A stretch of DNA of 64,000 nucleotides. Source: Dyella kyungheensis. Its GTDB lineage: Bacteria; Pseudomonadota; Gammaproteobacteria; Xanthomonadales; Rhodanobacteraceae. The notes beneath the pieces were generated by a model, which made no database searches, had not been told where the DNA came from, and worked only from the letters and a program-made list of their open reading frames with translations. This document shows positions 46,683 through 55,794 of this stretch, piece by piece. Location of the stretch: the NCBI RefSeq assembly GCF_016905005.1, contig NZ_JADIKC010000005.1, positions 62,001 through 126,000 of the forward strand. Reading direction: 5' to 3'. The position numbers and the translations under genes are program-made. Each line of letters opens with the position of its first letter. Position 1 is the stretch's first letter.

Positions 46683-48394
46683 AGCGGGTGAATCTTCGCC
46701 GTCGCGTCGCCCAGGGCATGCCCGACGGCTGGGGATTGGACGTCCATCCGGTGTTGCAGCAGGTGTTCGCGGCGCGTGGTGTGTTGTCGCCGCTGGGCGC
46801 CGAATACCGATTGGCGCGCCTGCTTTCGCCGCAGCAACTGGGCGGCATCGAGCGGGCGGTCGCGCTGCTGTCGGAGGCGATCCGCGACGATTGGTCCATC
46901 GTGATTGCGGGCGACTACGACTGCGATGGTGCCACCGGCACCGCGGTGGCGGTGCGCGGCTTGCGCATGCTGGGTGCGCGTCGGGTCGACTACGCCGTGC
47001 CCAATCGTTTCGTGCATGGCTATGGGCTCAGTCCGGCGCTGGTGGAATCGTTGCAGCCGACGCCGCAGCTTATCGTCACGGTGGATAACGGCGTGGCCAG
47101 TATTGCCGGCGTCGCCGCCGCGCAGGCGCGAGGCATCCGCGTGATCGTCACCGATCATCATTTGCCCGGCGAACAACTGCCCGCTGCCGATGCCATGGTC
47201 AATCCCAATCTTGGCGGCGACAGCTTCCCCAGCAAGGCGCTGGCGGGTGTGGGCGTGATGTTCTATTTGCTGCTGGCGCTACGAGCGTCGTTGCGCGAGC
47301 AGGGTAGGTTTACGGCAAGCAGCGAGCCCGATCTTTCCGTGCTGCTCGATCTGGTGGCCGTGGGTACGGTGGCCGATCTGGTACCACTGGATTTCAACAA
47401 TCGCGTGCTGGTCGAAGCAGGCATGCGCCGCGTGCGTGGCGGGCGCGGACACGCGGGCGTGGTTGCGCTGGTGGAAGCCAGCCAGCGCAGCGTGGCAACG
47501 CTATGTGCCAGCGATCTTGGCTACGCAATCGGTCCGCGCCTCAACGCGGCCGGTCGTCTCGAAGACATGCGCATCGGCGTGGAATGCCTGCTCACCGATG
47601 ATCCGGTGCAGGCCCGTCGCTACGCCGAGTTGCTCAGCTCGATCAACCAGGAGCGCCGCGAACTGCAGGCCGCCATGGTGGCGGAAGCGGAAATCATGGT
47701 GTCACGGGCGACCGACATCGACGCCGTGGGCGTGGCCTTGTTCGAACCGAGCTGGCATGCGGGCGTGGTGGGACTGGTGGCCTCCAAGTTGAAGGAACGG
47801 CTGCACCGTCCGGTGATCGCCTTTGCGCCCGCCAGCGAAGAGATGCCGGACGAGCTTCGCGGCTCCGCGCGTTCCATCGGCGGTTTTCATATTCGCGATG
47901 CGCTGGCGATGATCGACGCGCGCCATCCCGGCTTGATCGCGCGCTTCGGCGGACATGCGATGGCGGCTGGCTTGAGCCTTCGCACCGAGGATTACCCGCG
48001 ATTCGCGGCAGCGTTCGATGCCATCGCACGCGAGTGGCTGGACGACGACCACCTGCAGGCGGTGCAGCACACCGACGGCGAATTGCCGCCCGGCGCGGCG
48101 ACGCTGGAACTGGCGCGGCAGCTGCGCGCGGCGGGCCCCTGGGGTCAGGCGTTTCCCGAGCCGGTGTTCGACAATCTGTTCGAATGCGCCAGCTGGCGGG
48201 TGATGGGCGAGCGCCACTTGCGCTTGAGCCTGCGCGACCCACGCGATGGCTCCGTGCACGATGCCGTGATGTTCAATGCCTACGAAGGCACGCCGCCACC
48301 GACGGTGCTGCGTGCAGCCTACGAGTTGGTCATCAACGACTGGCAGGGCAGGGAAAGCGCGCGCTTGCTGCTGCGCTACATCGAAGCGGTCTGA
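46679..48394 (+). CDS. recJ: Single-stranded-DNA-specific exonuclease RecJ
   Basis: A 571-residue 5'-3' ssDNA exonuclease of the DHH superfamily used in recombination and mismatch repair. The DHH core includes GDYDCDGATG (D79, D81, D83) and VTDHHLPGE (D159, H160, H161); NPNLGGDSFP and the DHHA1 segment GGFHIRDALA follow. The C-terminal OB domain runs from about 455. The GTG start at 46679 overlaps the previous stop (GTGA), so it is translationally coupled. The long open frame upstream is a wrong-frame reading of the preceding gene. The length is normal. Confidence 0.96.
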   Translation: MKRVNLRRRVAQGMPDGWGLDVHPVLQQVFAARGVLSPLGAEYRLARLLSPQQLGGIERAVALLSEAIRDDWSIVIAGDYDCDGATGTAVAVRGLRMLGARRVDYAVPNRFVHGYGLSPALVESLQPTPQLIVTVDNGVASIAGVAAAQARGIRVIVTDHHLPGEQLPAADAMVNPNLGGDSFPSKALAGVGVMFYLLLALRASLREQGRFTASSEPDLSVLLDLVAVGTVADLVPLDFNNRVLVEAGMRRVRGGRGHAGVVALVEASQRSVATLCASDLGYAIGPRLNAAGRLEDMRIGVECLLTDDPVQARRYAELLSSINQERRELQAAMVAEAEIMVSRATDIDAVGVALFEPSWHAGVVGLVASKLKERLHRPVIAFAPASEEMPDELRGSARSIGGFHIRDALAMIDARHPGLIARFGGHAMAAGLSLRTEDYPRFAAAFDAIAREWLDDDHLQAVQHTDGELPPGAATLELARQLRAAGPWGQAFPEPVFDNLFECASWRVMGERHLRLSLRDPRDGSVHDAVMFNAYEGTPPPTVLRAAYELVINDWQGRESARLLLRYIEAV

Positions 48395-48396
48395 CG

Positions 48397-49188
48397 TCAG
48401 CGCAGGTCCAGATAACGCAGCAAGGCGTGGTTGGGTCGAGACGAAAGCGCCTGCACTGACGCAGCCGGTGAGGCCCTCCAGGCGTCGCGCGTACGGATCG
48501 CCAGCACCGCCGTGTGCATGGCCCTGACGTTGCGACCCAGGAACCTGCACCACGTATGCTCGAGTGCGGCGAGGCTGTCCGTTGTCTGGCGCAGCGCTTC
48601 GGAGGTTGCTTCGGGGAGTGCGCGCATGGCGCGAAAGAGAATGGCTGCCAGGTCGTTCGCACGTTCTTCGTAGTGCAGCGCTACGCTGGCGGTGAACAGC
48701 AGCCAGTCGCGCGTTTGCGCGGTGGCGACGTCCAGCGCGTCGCAGGCCGCGCAATCGAGTTCCGCAAAGCCCACCTCGTTGCCCATCACTTCCATGTGCT
48801 CGGCACGGGCATAGCCGAGATAGCCACCGTCATGATGCAGCGCTGCCATCGCACAGGCGGCGCGGCGCACGAGTATGTCTTTGACGAAGTGGCTGTCGAT
48901 GGCGTCGAGCTGTACTGCCAGACTGTGGCCGGTGCCCAACAGCATGGCGCCTTCGGGATCTTCGCTGCCGACGGCGGCAGCCATGGAACGGTACGGTGCC
49001 GAGGCGTGCGGACACAGCGGCGTGGCCGCGGCCAGTGCGTCGCCCAGCCAGGCGTGCCCGCGCCGCGTCATGGCGCGGCGCCAGACCTTGTCCAGCATGC
49101 GTTCGCGGATGCGCTTGAGCGTGCGGCTGGCGGGAAGCGTGGCGCGCCGGATCAGCGGCTTGCGACGCAGCGCGAGGGACGAAGTCAT
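48397..49188 (-). CDS. Uncharacterised protein (263 residues), convergent to recJ
   Basis: Start chosen at 49188 (MTSSLALRRKPLIRRA) with AAGGCC upstream; the frame is open to 49242 without better signals. The N-terminal 30 residues are strongly basic. The rest is helical with several Cys (LDCAACDALD) and Trp-containing segments (DWLLFTASVALHYEERANDL). No signal peptide, membrane span or known motif. It converges on recJ with a 2-base gap. It does not resemble any family I recognise; the composition suggests a cytosolic all-helical protein. Confidence 0.6.
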   Translation of the reverse strand: MTSSLALRRKPLIRRATLPASRTLKRIRERMLDKVWRRAMTRRGHAWLGDALAAATPLCPHASAPYRSMAAAVGSEDPEGAMLLGTGHSLAVQLDAIDSHFVKDILVRRAACAMAALHHDGGYLGYARAEHMEVMGNEVGFAELDCAACDALDVATAQTRDWLLFTASVALHYEERANDLAAILFRAMRALPEATSEALRQTTDSLAALEHTWCRFLGRNVRAMHTAVLAIRTRDAWRASPAASVQALSSRPNHALLRYLDLR

Positions 49189-49315
49189 GGCGTTGGCCTT
49201 TGGGTTTTGCTGGGCTGCCGTGGGGACGGTCGATACACGCATGTTAGGCAGGCGGCTGGCGCGGTCGTTTCCGTTGCACCGCCGATTTTTCGGATTCGCA
49301 CGACCGCGATGGTGC

Positions 49316-50260
49316 TTATACGTGCTGTGCCCGCAGGGTATCGACGCGCCACTGGCTGGGTGTCTTGCCGGTGAGTCGCTTGAACACGGTGGTGAAGTGC
49401 GCCTGCGTGTGGAAGCCCACTTCCAGGGCCACGTCCAGCATCGAGCGCGGCATCTCGGCCATCAGCTGCTTGGCGTGCTCCATGCGACACAGCAGCAGAT
49501 AGTGATGCGGACGGAAGCCGGTGGCGGCGCGAAACTGCGCGGCAAAGTGCATCGGCGAGAGCCCTGCGGCGGCGGCCATGTCGTTCAAGGTGATGTGTTC
49601 GGACAGATGCGCCTTGACGTAGTCGTCGACGCGCTGCAGGCGCCATTGGGGCAGCACGGTCTTCCTGACGGCACAGGCCACCGGCGCGGCGGCGGCACGC
49701 AGGTGGCGCAGGCGATCCACGAATAGTTCCATTACTTGCGTGGCCAGCGCCTGTTCGCGGCTTTCGCCATGCATCTCCAGCAGCGTGCGGGCCAGCTGCA
49801 GCAGCAGGGCATCGCGCGCCGGGCCTACCGAGAAGCACGCGTGGCTCGCTTCATCCGCCGACCAGAACAGTTGCACCGGCACAGCCACATACAGCGCGCG
49901 GCACCGGCCCGGGCAATGCACGCTCACCGATTCGCCGGGGCGGCTGACGTAGTACGAACCGGCATCGCAAGCGCGTTCCTGCAGCGCATGCGCATCGCTG
50001 CGCAGGGACAGCCGTGCATCGTCGAGCAACAACAGCACCGCATAGGCGTTCTGCGGCGTGGTGGCTTCCCAGGTGACCGGCGTTGCGTCTGCATGCGTCC
50101 ATACAGAGGCCTTTGCCCGCATGCTCGAAGCATCGGCCAGGAGGTTCGACTGCATCCAGCTGGTGTTGCCGGCGCAGCGGTTCAGCAGGGCGCGGGTGGC
50201 GTGCTGGGCCTTGACGGCAAGCGCCTTGTTCAAGGTACGACGGGGGGCAACGGTAGACAT
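49316..50260 (-). CDS. AraC family transcriptional regulator (copy 1)
   Basis: A 314-residue regulator. The start at 50260 has GGAGAAG 4 bases upstream. The N-terminal sensor domain (about 1-200) is cupin-like (DAGSYYVSRPGESVSVHC). The C-terminal double helix-turn-helix (about 215-314) includes AAAAGLSPMHFAAQFRAATG and ALEVGFHTQAHFTTVFKRLT. The DNA-binding half is very close to the AraC protein at 53600, so both came from one ancestor. It follows a LysR gene (50463) on the same strand, gap 202 bases. Targets unknown. Confidence 0.9.
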   Translation of the reverse strand: MSTVAPRRTLNKALAVKAQHATRALLNRCAGNTSWMQSNLLADASSMRAKASVWTHADATPVTWEATTPQNAYAVLLLLDDARLSLRSDAHALQERACDAGSYYVSRPGESVSVHCPGRCRALYVAVPVQLFWSADEASHACFSVGPARDALLLQLARTLLEMHGESREQALATQVMELFVDRLRHLRAAAAPVACAVRKTVLPQWRLQRVDDYVKAHLSEHITLNDMAAAAGLSPMHFAAQFRAATGFRPHHYLLLCRMEHAKQLMAEMPRSMLDVALEVGFHTQAHFTTVFKRLTGKTPSQWRVDTLRAQHV

Positions 50261-50462
50261 GACTTCTCCGTTCCAGCCAAAAGCGTGCTGGTTCGAAATG
50301 ATGGGAATCAAGGGGTCGGGAAGCGCCTGTGGGGCGGTTCCAGGGAAGAGATAGGCTGCGGAGGCGGTGCGGCTAAGGGCCTTGCTTGTGCGTTGCAGCA
50401 GAGTGTGTGCTTGTGCCGGGGCGAAAGAAAATACTGTTTCGCTATGCGGGCATATCGGCCCG

Positions 50463-51392
50463 TTATGGCTCGGCGTCGACCCATTCGGCGCCCTTGAACG
50501 CCGATTGGCCCACCTGGCTGCGCAGAAAGCCCAGCAGCTGGGCTTCGATGGCGGCGGCCGCACGCGTCAGCGGCTTGTCGCGCGAGGTGATCAGGCAGGC
50601 GGTGAGATAGATCGGCGGCTCGATCGGCGTGGTGGCGATGTCCGGGTGCCCGGGCATATCGGTGAAATCGCCCTTGGGAAGAATGGCGTGGCCGAGTCCG
50701 GTTTCGACGGCGGACAGCACCACGTCGAACAGATCCGATTCCGCCACCGGTTCGACCTGCAGACCGGCGGCAGCCAGTTCGCGGTCCAGCGCCTTGCGCA
50801 ACACATTGGTCGGCGTGGGCAGCATCAACGGCAACTGGGTGATCCTGGCCAGCGATGTGGACTTCTCCGTCGTGCCTTGTTTGCGGCTGGCCAGATACAG
50901 GCGCTGGCGAAACAGCACCTCGCGCGTGAAGCCGGTTTCCGGCGCGTTCTCGAACACCATGGCGAGGTCGATCGTCTTCGCCGCCACTTTGTCGCGCAGC
51001 GTTTCGCTGTCGCCGGTGATGAAGCGCAAGGTGATCTTGGGCAGGCTCGCGCGGCAGATCTCCATCATCTTGCCGGTAAGCGCAGGCGCCATGGTCGAGG
51101 CCATGCCAAAACACACCACGCCCTGGATCTCACCCTGCGCCGAACGCACCACGGCAGGAAGGTCATCCACCTGGCGGATCAGTTTGATCGCTTCCTGGTA
51201 CAGCACCTCGCCGGCCGCCGTGGGCGTGACGCCGCGCGCGCTGCGATGGAGCAGGGTGATGCCGAACTCGTCTTCCAGTTCGGCGATCTGCTTGCTGAGC
51301 GCGGGCTGGGCAATATGGATCAGCGCCGCCGCGCGGGAAAAACTTCCCGCTTCCACGATCTTGGCGAAATAGCGCAGCTGCCGGAATTGCAC
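50463..51392 (-). CDS. LysR-type regulator (Nac/CynR-like group)
   Basis: A 309-residue LysR regulator with N-terminal winged helix (MQFRQLRYFAKIVEAGSFSR, AALIHIAQPALSKQIAELED) and C-terminal effector domain (about 90-305). The overall similarity is to the Nac (nitrogen-assimilation control) group. The upstream gap (51393-51559) carries its promoter and no gene. It could regulate the AraC gene downstream or the unknown gene upstream, but nothing decides this. Confidence 0.88.
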   Translation of the reverse strand: MQFRQLRYFAKIVEAGSFSRAAALIHIAQPALSKQIAELEDEFGITLLHRSARGVTPTAAGEVLYQEAIKLIRQVDDLPAVVRSAQGEIQGVVCFGMASTMAPALTGKMMEICRASLPKITLRFITGDSETLRDKVAAKTIDLAMVFENAPETGFTREVLFRQRLYLASRKQGTTEKSTSLARITQLPLMLPTPTNVLRKALDRELAAAGLQVEPVAESDLFDVVLSAVETGLGHAILPKGDFTDMPGHPDIATTPIEPPIYLTACLITSRDKPLTRAAAAIEAQLLGFLRSQVGQSAFKGAEWVDAEP

Positions 51393-51559
51393 GATGGCGC
51401 TCCTGTGTTGAGCCGAGCACCTGGCCAGCGCGGCCTGTGCGAACGCAGGAATTATCGAGGCTCACGTTAGCAGGCGCCACCGTAAAGCGGCACGCGACCG
51501 TGCCTTTACGAAATGGCGGCCGTCCGGACGGCCAAGTGAAACCGATCAGGGCATCTTCT

Positions 51560-51871
51560 TCAGCTGCAGGGAAACAACCGGTCGAATGGCGGCTCCGAAA
51601 TGCCGTAGACGGCGATGGAGATGCCTTCGCCGAAGTCGCTGTAGTCGGCGATATGCACGGAGACGGCTTTCAGCTTGCCATCCACGCCGACCACGTTCAG
51701 TCCCATCAGCACCTGGTCGTCTTCGCGGCAGGCGATGAAATCGGGCTGGAGGCGGTCGTAGTGGTGGGATGCCACAAAGTTGCCGAAGGCGGTGGCCCGC
51801 GGGCGATCGCCGGCTTCCAGCATCGACCAGCCGATCAGCAGGTCGCCACTGAACACCCTATACCAGGACAT
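51560..51871 (-). CDS. Hypothetical protein (103 residues)
   Basis: A short soluble protein beginning MSWYRVFSGDLLIGWSMLEA. It has a balanced composition with DRLQPDFIACREDDQVLMGL and a C-terminal SEPPFDRLFPCS. No export signal or membrane helix. I do not recognise a family, but codon use fits a real gene and the start is well placed between two intergenic gaps. The 207-base gap on its right has no gene. Confidence 0.55.
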   Translation of the reverse strand: MSWYRVFSGDLLIGWSMLEAGDRPRATAFGNFVASHHYDRLQPDFIACREDDQVLMGLNVVGVDGKLKAVSVHIADYSDFGEGISIAVYGISEPPFDRLFPCS

Positions 51872-52078
51872 ACATGATCCTCGCGCACGTTGGTTGTCGT
51901 GCGTCGAGGCGATGCTCGCGCCAATCGTGGGCGAAGGTTTGCATGTTTGCAGCGCGATTTTTCGAATGCCACGCCTGCGATGCGCATCGTGGCAATCGGC
52001 AAAACGGTGTCGGCTTTGGAAAGCGTGTGTGAGGCGCGCGCCTTAAGGTCGCTTCACTTTCCGACGTGGAGCAATGCC

Positions 52079-52321
52079 ATGGGTCGCACCAAGAAAAAAT
52101 CGCCGTGCCAGCTTTCGCCCTTCAGCGAGCTGGACAATCACCTGAGCGTGCTGGAGTCGCAGGGCGCGCCAGCGGACGACGTGTGGCAAGCCTTCGAATG
52201 CCTGCCCGTGGTGCCCTCGCCGCTGGATAGCGCTGCCGACCGGCAATGCTGGTGGCAGCATCTGTACGCGACCCTCGAGCGTCACGGTCTGGGCGTGGCG
52301 CATGGCGCACCGACGGCCTGA
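52079..52321 (+). CDS. Hypothetical protein (80 residues)
   Basis: A small cytosolic protein starting ATG at 52079 with GTGGAG 7-12 bases upstream. It begins MGRTKKKSPCQLSPFSELDN and contains two Trp-rich short helices (DDVWQAFECLPVVPS, QCWWQHLYATLERHG). There is no signal peptide. No family recognised. The basic N-terminus and compact helical body could suit a nucleic-acid-binding or regulatory peptide, which is only speculation. The palindromic repeat C lies just downstream. Confidence 0.5.
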   Translation: MGRTKKKSPCQLSPFSELDNHLSVLESQGAPADDVWQAFECLPVVPSPLDSAADRQCWWQHLYATLERHGLGVAHGAPTA

Positions 52322-52350
52322 GCGAGGCTGCACCAGAGCTTCAAAGCATG

Positions 52351-52430
52351 TGTGGGAGCGCACTTGCGCGCGACAGCCGCGCGTGGGTGCATCGCTCCGT
52401 TGGCTTGTCGCGCACAAGTGCGCTCCCACA
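52351..52430. repeat. Intergenic palindromic repeat, copy C; gap to 52832
   Basis: Arms 52351-52374 and 52407-52430 (core GGGAGCGCACTTGCGCGCG) are complementary with one mismatch. The centre carries the same GGAGCGAT-type sequence as copies B and D but in opposite orientation. The remaining 400 bases up to the TetR gene at 52833 contain no recognisable gene, promoter or further repeat. Confidence 0.85.
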
Positions 52431-52832
52431 AAGGGCTGGTGCTCCCATCAGTGTCTGGCGTGTGAACGGCTTGAGCGCACGTGCATCGTTCGTTTTGAAA
52501 GCGTGGCGTGCGATTCGAAAAGCCATTGTCCTCCCGCCTTGGCAATCTATGCATGCACCCACCGCATTCCTGCGCGAACGTGCATGCAGGGGCCTGGCAC
52601 AGGGATGAGCCGGCCTAGGCGTTACGTCGTGACGACTTCCCCATGGGATTCCACCCCGATCCCAGTCGCTCATGACTTCGTTTCTGCATGCATGCCATCC
52701 ATCGTGCAACGCGCTCGCGTTGCCGCGGATCTCTCCCCGACCGTCGGAACGTCACGCAGGAATGCGGGTGGTGTGCTTCGCGTTGATCGGTCTGCATCGC
52801 ATGGTGACATTCGATGCCGGCGGCGCGCGCGA

Positions 52833-53432
52833 TCAGTTCTGGCCGATCAAACCTTTTTCGGCCGAAGCGAGCATGGCTTCGAACAGGTCTTCCGGCGTGC
52901 TGCCGGGGGGCATGGTGCCGAGCAACGGCGCGAGCCGTCCGTCGAGCAGCAGGGTGGCGAAGCCGTGCGCGATGGCCCAGCCGCCGGTGAGGTGGCCCAG
53001 TTGCGCCACAGAAAATTCCTGATCGTCGATGCCGCGCGTGCGGGCGAGTTGCTGCATCGCTTCGGTGCGCGCCTCCACCAGCGACGGATTGTCCGGCTGA
53101 AGCCGGTCGGACTGGAACATCAGTTGGAACAGCGCGGGATTGGCCCGCGCAAACGCGAGATAGGCGCGGGCGGCATCCCAGGTTCGACGATCCGGCGAGC
53201 TTTTGATTTGCCTGAGTTGCGTCGACAGACGACGGATGCCTACGGCTGCCAGTGCGGTAAGCAGGCCGGGCAGGTCGCCGAAATGGTAGCCGGGCGCCGC
53301 GTGCGACACGCCGGCTTCGCGCGCGGCGGCACGCAGCGTGAGGGCGAGCAGACCGTCGCGTTGAAGGATCGTCTCGGCGGCGGTGAGAAGGGCGTCGCGG
53401 AGGGCGCCGTGGTGGTACGGGGTGGCTTTCAT
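52833..53432 (-). CDS. TetR/AcrR family regulator
   Basis: A 199-residue repressor with N-terminal helix-turn-helix (about 8-55; LTLRAAAREAGVSHAAPGYH then FGDLPGLLTALA). The C-terminal domain carries the WDAARAYLAFARANPALFQLMF segment, which is the TetR_C_33-like (WHG) type. It diverges from the AraC gene at 53600; the 167-base spacer contains an imperfect palindrome right beside its start and a repeated half-site GTAAAGAT. It may control the AraC-monooxygenase pair. Confidence 0.88.
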   Translation of the reverse strand: MKATPYHHGALRDALLTAAETILQRDGLLALTLRAAAREAGVSHAAPGYHFGDLPGLLTALAAVGIRRLSTQLRQIKSSPDRRTWDAARAYLAFARANPALFQLMFQSDRLQPDNPSLVEARTEAMQQLARTRGIDDQEFSVAQLGHLTGGWAIAHGFATLLLDGRLAPLLGTMPPGSTPEDLFEAMLASAEKGLIGQN

Positions 53433-53438
53433 GGGCTC

Positions 53439-53457
53439 ATCTTACCATCGTAAAGAT
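53439..53457. promoter_or_regulatory. Possible TetR operator with repeated half-site
   Basis: ATCTTACCATCGTAAAGAT is an imperfect palindrome 7 bases upstream of the TetR start. Its right half GTAAAGAT recurs at 53503-53510. TTGACA at 53463-53468 could be a -35 for the AraC gene, but no good -10 follows at 17 bases. Confidence 0.5.
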
Positions 53458-53599
53458 TTTTGTTGACAAGGGCTTCCGGCGTACTCAAACTATCTAGACA
53501 TTGTAAAGATACCTTGGTTTTGACGTTGCCACTCCCCTGGCCAAGGCAAGACCCGACCTTATCAAGCGTCACCGGCCTCTCTGCCGGTGGGAGACCGAC

Positions 53600-54526
53600 A
53601 TGCAGACCGCGCTGAAATCCACTGCTGTACCCCTGCTTGCCGCTGGGCCGGCCCAGCCCCGCTGGCCGGTGCCGCCTGTCGATGTGCCCGCTGGCACCAT
53701 CGTCGTGCCGCGCGACGCGGGCGAAGTCAGCGCTCTGGTGCTGCGCCATGACGGCGACACGGCGGTCATGCAAGTGGAGCAGACGCCGGCCGAGATGGTG
53801 ATGGTGCGCATCTTCCTGGCGCCTTGCTCGCTGTCCGTGCTGGTGGGCACGCAGTGGATGGCGCTTGGCGACATGGTTCAGGGCGGCATGCACTTCAGCC
53901 ATGCGCATCAGATCGTCCGCACCGAGTGGCACGGCGCCCGTGAAGGGTTGATGCTGTGCATCCCGGCATCGCTATGGCGTCATCAGGCAATGATTCAGGC
54001 GTCGTCCTCCGCGACGCAGCGGCTCGATCTTTCGGTGGACGCGACCTTGCTCCAGCTGACCAAGATGTTGCTCAACTCGACCCAATGCGAATCGGATACG
54101 GCGTTCTTTCGCCACATGGTGGAGGTGATCGTGGCGCGCATTGGCGTGCTGCGCTCACGCGCCACGCCATCGGACGGTGCACGCAATGCCTTGCCGCGCT
54201 GGCGCCTGCAGCGCGTGATGGCCTACGTGCGCGAGCACGTCGCCGAGGCCATCAGCCTGGCCGACATGGCCGCGTCGGCGGGCATCTCGCCGATGCATTT
54301 CGCGGCGCAGTTTCGGGCCGCTACCGGCCTGCGCCCGCATCAGTACCTGTTGCAGTGTCGCATCCAGCATGCCAAGGCCTTGCTGGTGGACGCCTCGCGC
54401 ACGCTCATCGATGTGGCCATCTGCGCCGGTTTTCGCACCCAGGCGCACTTCACCACGGTGTTCAAGAATCTCGAGCAGACGACGCCGATGCAATGGCGTC
54501 GCAGCCGACTGGAACAGCTCGGCTGA
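53600..54526 (+). CDS. AraC family transcriptional regulator (copy 2)
   Basis: A 308-residue regulator. The N-terminal sensor half (about 1-195) has a cupin-like character but differs clearly from copy 1. The C-terminal double helix-turn-helix is nearly the same: AASAGISPMHFAAQFRAATG and AICAGFRTQAHFTTVFKNLE. ATG at 53600 is used (MQTALKSTAVPLLAAGPAQP). A flavin monooxygenase follows 46 bases downstream on the same strand, so this is probably its regulator or operon partner. Confidence 0.9.
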   Translation: MQTALKSTAVPLLAAGPAQPRWPVPPVDVPAGTIVVPRDAGEVSALVLRHDGDTAVMQVEQTPAEMVMVRIFLAPCSLSVLVGTQWMALGDMVQGGMHFSHAHQIVRTEWHGAREGLMLCIPASLWRHQAMIQASSSATQRLDLSVDATLLQLTKMLLNSTQCESDTAFFRHMVEVIVARIGVLRSRATPSDGARNALPRWRLQRVMAYVREHVAEAISLADMAASAGISPMHFAAQFRAATGLRPHQYLLQCRIQHAKALLVDASRTLIDVAICAGFRTQAHFTTVFKNLEQTTPMQWRRSRLEQLG

Positions 54527-54572
54527 GCATCCCCTCCCACAGCATTCACCCTTCCTTTCGAGGTTGTCTTCC

Positions 54573-55703
54573 ATGAGCAAGAACGTACTGATTTCCGGTG
54601 GCGGCGTGGCCGGTCTGGCGCTGGCCTGCTGGCTCGACGACGCCGGCTTTGGCGTCACCATCGTGGAACGTTCGGCCGAATGGCGAGCAGGCGGGCAGGC
54701 GATCGATGTGCGCGGCGTGGCGCTGGACGTGGTCAAGGCCATGGGCCTGCTCGATGCCATTGCCGAACGACGCACGCAGCTGCGCGGCATGTCGACCGTC
54801 GACAGCGAAGGCAACGAGATCGAGCGAACCGAAGAGCGCACCTATAGCGCCGGTCGCCTCGACAGTCCCGATATCGAGATCTTTCGCGACGACCTGTGCA
54901 AGCTGCTGATGGAAAAAGCGGGTAGCCGGATCGACTACCTGCTGGGCGACAGCATTCGCGCGCTGACGCAGGACAGCGATGGCGTCAGCGTGGTCTTCAA
55001 GGGCGGGGCGGAACGGCGCTTCGACCTGGTGATCGGTGCCGACGGCGTGTATTCGCAAGTGCGCAAGCTGGTCTTCGGCGGTGAAGAAGCTTTTGTGAAG
55101 CCGCTGGGCGTGGCGCTTGCCTTGTTCACCACGCCGAACCTGATCGACCTCGATCATTGGCAGATCGCCTATCGCGACGAGACCATGGGCTCGGTGGTCT
55201 ATCCCAGCTTCGACCATCGGCAGTTGCGCGTGAGCGTGGGCTTCGGCACTGACGACGTGCATGTTGAACGCGACGATGTGGCGGCGCAGAAGGCGGTGGT
55301 GGCGGAGAAATCCGCGCATCTCGGCGGTGTGTTCCCGCAGCTGATCGAAGCCATGGGCAACGCCTCGCAGTTCTACTATGGCGAGCTGGCGCAGATACGT
55401 ATGCCGTCGTGGTCGGAGGGCCGCGTCGTGCTGGCCGGCGACGCCGCTCATTGTGCTTCGCCGTTCTCGGGGCAGGGCACCAGTCTCGCCCTTGTGGGTG
55501 CGTTGGTGCTGGCGCGGGAGCTGGCTCGCACGCCGGAGGATTTCGCCCAAGCGTTCGCGGCGTACGAACAACGCATGCGCCCCTTCGTCGATCTCAATCA
55601 GGCATTGGTCGACCTGGAACGCCGCGGGCCCGCACCCGACGATCAATTCACTCGTGCGAAGAATGGGATCGTGCTTGACGATTTGTTGAACAGGGTGGCT
55701 TGA
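54573..55703 (+). CDS. FAD-dependent monooxygenase (TetX/PHBH-like)
   Basis: A 376-residue class A flavin monooxygenase. GxGxxG motif ISGGGVAGLALACWL at the N-terminus, the RDDLCKLL and DLVIGADGVYSQVRK segment (DG motif region), and the C-terminal GRVVLAGDAAHCASPFSGQG (GD motif) are all present. Such enzymes hydroxylate aromatic compounds or antibiotics using NAD(P)H and oxygen; the layout is close to TetX-like oxidoreductases. ATG at 54573 is chosen because upstream codons in this frame overlap the AraC gene. Antibiotic inactivation is possible but unproven. It has a TetR/AraC pair upstream. Confidence 0.88.
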   Translation: MSKNVLISGGGVAGLALACWLDDAGFGVTIVERSAEWRAGGQAIDVRGVALDVVKAMGLLDAIAERRTQLRGMSTVDSEGNEIERTEERTYSAGRLDSPDIEIFRDDLCKLLMEKAGSRIDYLLGDSIRALTQDSDGVSVVFKGGAERRFDLVIGADGVYSQVRKLVFGGEEAFVKPLGVALALFTTPNLIDLDHWQIAYRDETMGSVVYPSFDHRQLRVSVGFGTDDVHVERDDVAAQKAVVAEKSAHLGGVFPQLIEAMGNASQFYYGELAQIRMPSWSEGRVVLAGDAAHCASPFSGQGTSLALVGALVLARELARTPEDFAQAFAAYEQRMRPFVDLNQALVDLERRGPAPDDQFTRAKNGIVLDDLLNRVA

Positions 55704-55794
55704 AGGGTCCTCACTGGCAACGCATGCCCCATGCACCTGGCCTTCTCTCCCGAGGAGAGAGGGAGACGTGAGGAGCATGGGGGTGACGATCTAC

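Noticed and set aside
52431-52832. A gene in the gap before the TetR regulator
   Set aside because: Several short frames are open on both strands but none has a ribosome-binding site together with protein-like composition.
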